Origin: Harmothoe impar
Lineage: Eukaryota; Annelida; Polychaeta; Phyllodocida; Polynoidae
Direction of reading: 5' to 3'
DNA: 64,000 nucleotides
NCBI GenBank assembly: GCA_947462335.1
Contig: OX381707.1
Span: forward strand, 14,723,418 to 14,787,417
This document shows positions 58,140 through 64,000 of this stretch, in pieces. A model generated the notes under the pieces. The model had not been told where the DNA came from. It saw nothing but the letters and a program-made list of their open reading frames with translations, and made no database searches. Position 1 is the first letter of the stretch, and every line of letters starts with the position of its first letter. Position numbers and translations under genes: made by a program.

Positions 58140-58560
58140 GAATTTTAATTATTCATGGTTGCTTAGCAACCAGTGAAATGCAACATTAAATGCTTAGTTA
58201 CAGCAATTTATATTCTCCATAGGGTATTCTTGGCTTTACCCACACCCCATATATAAGCCCCAGGGAACACAATGATGTCATTATCATGTTGCTATGGTGC
58301 GTGGTTGCCTAGCAACAGAAGTTTTATAATATAATTGCTTGGCAACCTATGTAAATATTAACAATGGGAAGTTCCTTACCTTACCTACCCCCACAATATT
58401 GACCCCAGGCATTTTGCTGATATCACAATTATGTTGCTATGGTGAGTAGTTGCCTAGCAACAACACTTTTATAATATATTTGCTTAGCAACCAGTGTAAA
58501 TATCAACCATGGAAATGTTCTAACCTTACCTTCCCCCTCTATATTGAGCCCAGGCTAATC
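58140..58560. repeat. ~145 bp tandem repeat with RFX X-box palindromes
   Basis: Three diverged copies of a unit with gttgctatggtg(c/a)gt, gttgcctagcaac, ttttataatat, tgctt(a/g)gcaacc and ccttaccttaccc. GTTGCCTAGCAAC occurs perfectly at 58304-58316 and 58449-58461; near-versions occur at 58158-58170, ~58334-58347 and 58479-58492. This is the symmetrical half-site arrangement (GTTGCC/GGCAAC-like) of RFX-family X-boxes. Confidence 0.7.
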
Positions 58561-60589
58561 TTCCATCTACCAGCATGTAGTCGCTGGCTTTACTGGGGCT
58601 ATGCCGGTATGGCTGCTATCAGCTAGACACACATATGTATTGAATCACTATTTTTATACGGTTTGTCCTGCAGAAGAAGGCCCTCTAATTAAATTCTCCA
58701 TAATATTAAGAGCTGTGATTATTGTTGGGGGGAGCATCAAATCGTCAGGCAGTTACAAAAATGATCAACACTCTTCAGTGTGTACGTAATACGTGACTAT
58801 GAAAGTATGTACAATATTCCAATTACTATTACTATTATAATTATTGTCATTGTTGTATATACACTAATAACACAAAGTGGAACTCAGGCCACACTAATGT
58901 ACAGTAGCGACATCTCACTGACCTGTTCATAAGCCCAGCCTTCAATGTATGGTCCTCGGGGTTATCATATGACAACCTCCAAATAGGAATGGAGGGTCAC
59001 CTGTCCATGTATGTTATTGTCGATGAATATAGAAACTACTTTAAGCTTCTGTGCATATATTAAATCATCATGCACTGTTATTGATATCATATACCAGACT
59101 GCTGTATCCTACTCTGACTGTATACCACTTCCAACTTTAGTGGCTGTATGCTCGGTAACAATGACAATGATGACGGACTATTATAAAATGGACATAAGAC
59201 CCATATGTTGTTGTGTTAACTGAGCTATTTCCTTTTACTCAGTTACACCTCATTTTGATTATTGTTGTATTTTGAAATATCATCTTATGAATAAATACAC
59301 ACTGCAAAATCAAAATTTGAAAGTATGTTTCAGTAGTATGCAGCCTTGGTAGCATAGCTTAATCATAGAAATGCTAATGAATGATTCAATAGTATAACAT
59401 GACCAAACTAATATTTATTATTTGTACTGCATTGTAAATGAGCCCATTCTCATGAGTCAAGGACCACTCTTGCCCACATCTAGGTATTCTTTATTTGAAT
59501 ACACTGTACAGTAGGAGCTACATAGAGAAGCTCTGCCTTGCTCAAGAAACACTTTTTTTGCATATCTTCATCTCTCACATGGTGAGATAGGAATCTTGTA
59601 GTGCACTTGGTATCCGTTAATCCATATTCTAGTGAGGAGGTTGTGTCAGCCCTAACACACTGCTCATGCTAGACCAGCTCTTCAGGGGTAAATACCTGAA
59701 TATCTGCCTCATACAGGATAGACTTTATCAGTGTTATATATTGAGTATATTGATAGGTCATATATCTTTCTATCTATATGTAACATTAGAGAGAAGATCT
59801 GTCCAGTAGTTTCGGGTTTAGTATAGTATATCATTCCAAGTCATGAATTAATAGACACGCTCTGCCTCAGAAATTCTGTTTATCGTACGATAATGTGCAA
59901 TGCTCATTGCCGATACTGCATTGAAACACTTCTAGGTGGTCCTCAATATTCCCCAATGCAGTGCCTGCACAGCATCAGTATGCATTATGCAAGTGCATCA
60001 TAGTGAAAGTTGTTGCTTGGGGGACAGAATACTTAAAGTTTTTTTTGTTTTTATTTATTTATTGCTGCTACAGAAGGAGTATATGATGGAGGAGGATGCT
60101 CACTTTGAACTTGCTGATCTGACGTCAAACAATCAAACATAGTTGTTCATGTAAACAGATGTACTTTTTGTGCTGTTCCACCACATAGAATAATGACAAT
60201 GGGCTAATTATCATGAATCATGAGGGTAATTTTGTTCAATGAGCAAATTACTCTGGACATTGTCATTGTACACATTTGGGGATATGCACTTTCTCCCATA
60301 GTGCTCATTCACACTGTATACTGATAATGGCACTTATCAACATAAGCATAAAGATAGGCCAAAGCATGATAAACTGGTGATAACAGCTCATTACAATATT
60401 GATAAGCTGCTACCAAGGACGTTCAGTACCATTTGCATTCTTCTTCACTAGTTTAACCAGGATTGTGTCACACTATAGACATTGGGGCAATGAGGGGCAG
60501 CCCATGGCCTAATTCCGTGGTAACTTAGTCCCATGTAAACACCTTAAGATGACCACATCAGGGGATTTGCTAGAGGGAGGTTGATGGTA
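58561..60589. other. AT-rich intergenic part of unit 4
   Basis: No gene or clear repeat recognised. ORFs here are 60-70 codons without domain features. Confidence 0.4.
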
Positions 60590-63109
60590 GGGCCGAATCT
60601 GCCTAAAGCGAATAGTCTCTGATGAAACAAGCAGAGACGCTGGATGGTGCCTTATGTAATCAATTTTTATGGTGTTACTGGGTATCCACCCTAGAGATGA
60701 GGCTGCAGGGAACCTGATAGATTGGGGTAGAGGCCACAATTATCACTGCCATAACATTGGTAGGAGCATGTTACAAAACCTTTAAAGGGACTTCCAGATA
60801 ACCCCTTTTTGTATACAATTCTTATGGATTAAAGACTGCTTCTGCAAAAAAGAGCAAAATATCCTGCCTATGCTAGAAGCTTGATGAACCAGACGCCTCC
60901 CATTGACAACTGTTAAATTACTGACCATCATTTAACCAGGACTACTCCATCAGTCCAAAATGGAAATAACACCACCCATGTGGCAATAACATCAGCCACT
61001 ACTATATTGCAAATTTAAACTAATATCTGTCCTATTTACACTAAGTCATGGCTCTAAGCCCTGCTTCCCTCTCTTTATTGTCATATTTTATTTTTATTTG
61101 TGCTGAACAATGTATGCTATATACACGAATTGACAACATTCCCTTGACTATGATTATAGTCTGCTATCCACATAATGCTGTCAAAAGTAACCTTCTCCAC
61201 TGTTTCCTAAACACAGAGCCACACTCTGTAATATCCAGTCCTCCAGACCACCTACTACCTGGCATTGCCTGGGAGACCACTTGCCTGAAATATGAGTGCA
61301 GTGCAAACGAAGTCAGTTATGTGCATATTCCTTCAATTACAACTTATCAATACCGATGCCCTCGCACTGATTATGGTATTTACAAGGCATATCAATACGT
61401 TAGATGAGATGTGCTCCCTGCCCAGTTCAATTCATGAGTCATTCCAACCATGTTGGGCTGGCTATACGCTGTGATTCCATCTACATTATTTTATTGCCAT
61501 CTGTCGCTCACATATCAAGTTGATATTGATGTAAGGTAAAACATGTTTACAAATACATTTAGTTTACAGAATAATGCTTAGTCTGGTTTTAAGGGGTTTT
61601 GTTAGGGATAGTTGGTTGACATGAATTCATTTAGATAAAGCACAGCAGTGACACACCGGAAATGGGCTGAGCAATGCATGCATAGAATCCTTTAAAACAT
61701 TCATATAACTGTTTCAAAGCACTTAATCCTCACAAATGCAGCCAATTTATCTTTTAAGTAAAGCTGTGTTGGCTCCTGTAGTTCACAACAGGGAATGATA
61801 GAAATAATTGCATGCCTTTGGATACTTTCTACATGGTATAGAACAAGATAGATGCCATACTGTAATGGGTTTTGGCTTGGTGAGGAAGACCCATAGCCAA
61901 ATATCCACTGAAGTTATTCAACTGAGTTGAAACATCAGTAGGAAAAGTTTCTAAACACTATATATATATTCACTTAATGCATCAGGAGATACACTGGTTG
62001 TAAGTTTAAAGTGTCATAGATCCAAAAAGGTACCTGATTTTGAGAGATATTCATAATACTTCAGTATGTGCAGATGTTGTAGCTAAACGTATACTCAGCT
62101 GGGAAATGATACTATTTTAGTGGTTTGGAGATGATTGTAGTAATTATGCCATAAAATAACTTGCTGAAGATTGATATATATTCACATCTGATTCACATCA
62201 TAAGTGGATGTATTTTGATAAATACACAATGGTTTGTGTTTACAATTGGGAAAGATGATTATCGCATTAGAAGGAGCAAATGCATGCAGCAAGTATAACA
62301 AACCCAATTCTAGCTAAAAAAGAGAAATATCAATGAGGCATGTAGCCCTTCACACACAGGCACATCTCCAGTATCAACAGCATTAATGTGATAAGCATGG
62401 GACGCCTACACTAAAGCAGAAAACAAGCGGCCTGGCATCTATGGATGATAGTGGACGTAATGACAGCTAATGCCCAATTATAACTGCTATAACCAATGCC
62501 TCCTTGTATACATTGTCCTGACAATCCACTTTTCTCTTCCAATCATTCTTCATAACTAAATGATCGCCAAGCAGCATAGCAGCTATTGTTTAGTGTGAAA
62601 CCAATTATCATTCTCCCCCACAGGTAATTAAGACTGGGATTGCTTATCACCAGGGTAACATAACTGATTGTAACCTATATGTTATCATGACAAACACATA
62701 ATATTCAGATAGATCGCCTTAGATAGGAAGGGCACCTTACTAAACATTAGAAAGGTTATAGCTGTGTAACACCAGTTATATCCTTATTCTAGAAGGAATG
62801 TTATTGGGATATTGTTCAGATAGCAGCATACTGATGTGACTGCTGACTCCTAATTGCAAATTGTGTATTCATCTCAAATAGTTTTAAGTAAACGTAAACC
62901 TCTTTCAAAACGAAAAATTGTTGTAAAAATCACATGGGTACACACTGTCTATATTAGTTTTGCTTTGTCTTCCATGACTGAAATTCCATAATACAGTGGT
63001 GTGTCAATGTTTATATATAGAGCAATAAAGAATATTGCGTTACATTGATTGGCATAAAAAACAAATAAATGAAAAGAAAGTACAATGCTTTGGAGCTTCA
63101 GATTCCTTT

Positions 63110-63310
63110 TTGGATGTGCAAGCTTCCATATAGGTCATAAATTGTCAGGTTAACATACACATAGTTGATGCTGGTAAGGAGAAGGGTGGTGACTACTGTC
63201 AGCACTATTTGTATTGGGTATGCTGATTGACAGAGACATGGGGAAGGTGATCCCCTGAGTGTTGCCCCTTAGAGAAGGCAAAATACAACCCCAACTGGGG
63301 GGGTCCCTAA
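63110..63310. repeat. Segmental block d, copy in a fifth unit
   Basis: gaagggtggtgactactgtcag, gtattgggtatgctgattgac and agacatggggaaggtgatcc match ~56480-56650. The unit probably continues outside the window. Confidence 0.65.
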
Positions 63311-63383
63311 AGGACTCTGCTATGCACAGTTGTCTGTGACTGGCGCTATTTTAGAACTATCACCCTTGGTAGCAGAGTACATC

Positions 63384-63807
63384 CAGGCAAATATGAGCGT
63401 CAGCCAATGTCGCCAATAGCACTCTCATACAAGAGTCAGGCACTGCTGGACTATAATAGATGGGTCAAGGGCTATTTTAGTGAGGGTCAGGCTATATGCT
63501 AGATCTTCATCTAGAGCTTCTAATCACCGGAAAAGGCTCAAGAGTCTGGCTATGCTGGATCCTCATGCCAGAGTCTGGCAATGCTGGACTCTGGGGAGTG
63601 TCCCTTTCAGCCTGCTAGAGTCTAGACTCTGGCATGAGGATTCAGCATAGCCAGACTCTCAAGCAGTTTTGCCTGACCTGTTATTGAAGGTTCAGCATAG
63701 CCTGACCCTCAGTAGAAAGGCCCTTGACCCATCTGTTATAGTCCAGCAGTGCCTGACCCTTGTCTGAGAGTGCTGTAGGCGACATTGGGCGACGCTGATA
63801 TTTGCGC
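63384..63807. mobile_element. Fold-back element, copy 2
   Basis: Palindrome homologous along its length to 24238-24675, from caggcaaatatgagcgtcag to gacgctgatatttgcgc. It shows a few small indels relative to copy 1. Confidence 0.85.
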
Positions 63808-64000
63808 ATAAAGATGTTGAGTTACATGTGTTGACATGACCACTGCATCAATACAGTAGCTTACCTGCACTGCATTGGCATAGAAAGCCGACCCTGTGAG
63901 AGTACATGACACATAGAGGCATCCTGCAGACAAAGGGTTAGTGTAGCCTGCAACACCCATGGCAACAGCTCACTGCGGTGGGTGTAGAAGTTTAGTGCCC

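Larger units (their letters stand above)
56060..62570. repeat. Diverged segmental unit 4 (blocks c, d, i, h, j, a)
   Basis: Block c ~56060-56235 (gttggcatttggtaaaagtgg), d ~56480-56650, i ~60590-60730 (aatctgcctaaag ... aacaagcagagac), h ~61220-61455, j ~61715-61820 (cttttaagtaaagc) and a ~62310-62570. Same order as unit 3; blocks b, e, f and g are missing or too diverged to see. Confidence 0.65.

Noticed and set aside
1..64000. CRISPR arrays, tRNA or rRNA genes
   Set aside because: Tandem repeats here lack unique spacers of constant length, and I saw no tRNA T-loop/acceptor pattern or rRNA core sequence. Short structured RNAs could still be missed by eye.

Overview
The window looks like intergenic, repeat-rich DNA from a metazoan, most likely a marine invertebrate. 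The signs are an AT-rich background, many small terminal-inverted-repeat elements (MITEs) and fold-back elements, minisatellites, and one intact Ty3/gypsy-type LTR retrotransposon. No operon, Shine-Dalgarno pattern or compact gene order is present. A lancelet or hemichordate-like genome would fit, but nothing here identifies the species. I found no convincing host protein-coding gene and no rRNA, tRNA or CRISPR array. Short host exons could be missed by eye.

The centrepiece is a 12,613 bp LTR retrotransposon on the + strand (31618-44230). Its two 437 bp LTRs differ at a single base, and a 4 bp target duplication (ctag) flanks it. It has a primer-binding site matching tRNA-His, a long Gag with coiled coils and a zinc knuckle, and a Pol with protease, RT, RNase H and integrase (D,D35E and a GPY/F-like module). 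A textbook -1 frameshift signal (G GGA AAC, the gag stop codon, then a strong stem with a possible pseudoknot) links gag to pol. Unusually, 4.8 kb lies between pol and the 3' LTR. This holds a promoter-like, CpG-rich spacer (CCAAT box, NRF-1 palindrome, YY1-like site), a large extra reading frame (ORF3) split by one in-frame TAA, and its own AATAAA. ORF3 would encode a Lys/Pro-rich basic domain, two degenerate zinc fingers, a coiled coil and an acidic tail. I do not recognise it, and it does not look like an envelope gene. This is the best candidate for something undescribed.

The retrotransposon is nested inside one of four copies of a ~345-373 bp MITE with CACTGA/TCAGTG ends (4868-5226, 6062-6434, 17434-17778, and 31295-31617 resuming at 44235-44279).

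Region by region: 1-1200 has an inverted-repeat-bounded minisatellite followed by two opposed satellite arrays; 3.7-5.4 kb has short tandem repeats and a duplicated segment around a MITE; 5.4-22 kb is old dispersed repeats, MITEs and low-complexity arrays; 22.3-31 kb and 44.6-64 kb carry blocks of diverged sequence that recur in the same order every ~6-9 kb, suggesting an old tandem segmental duplication whose blocks are riddled with stops. A ~400 bp tandem repeat at 58.1-58.56 kb carries a cluster of RFX X-box palindromes.
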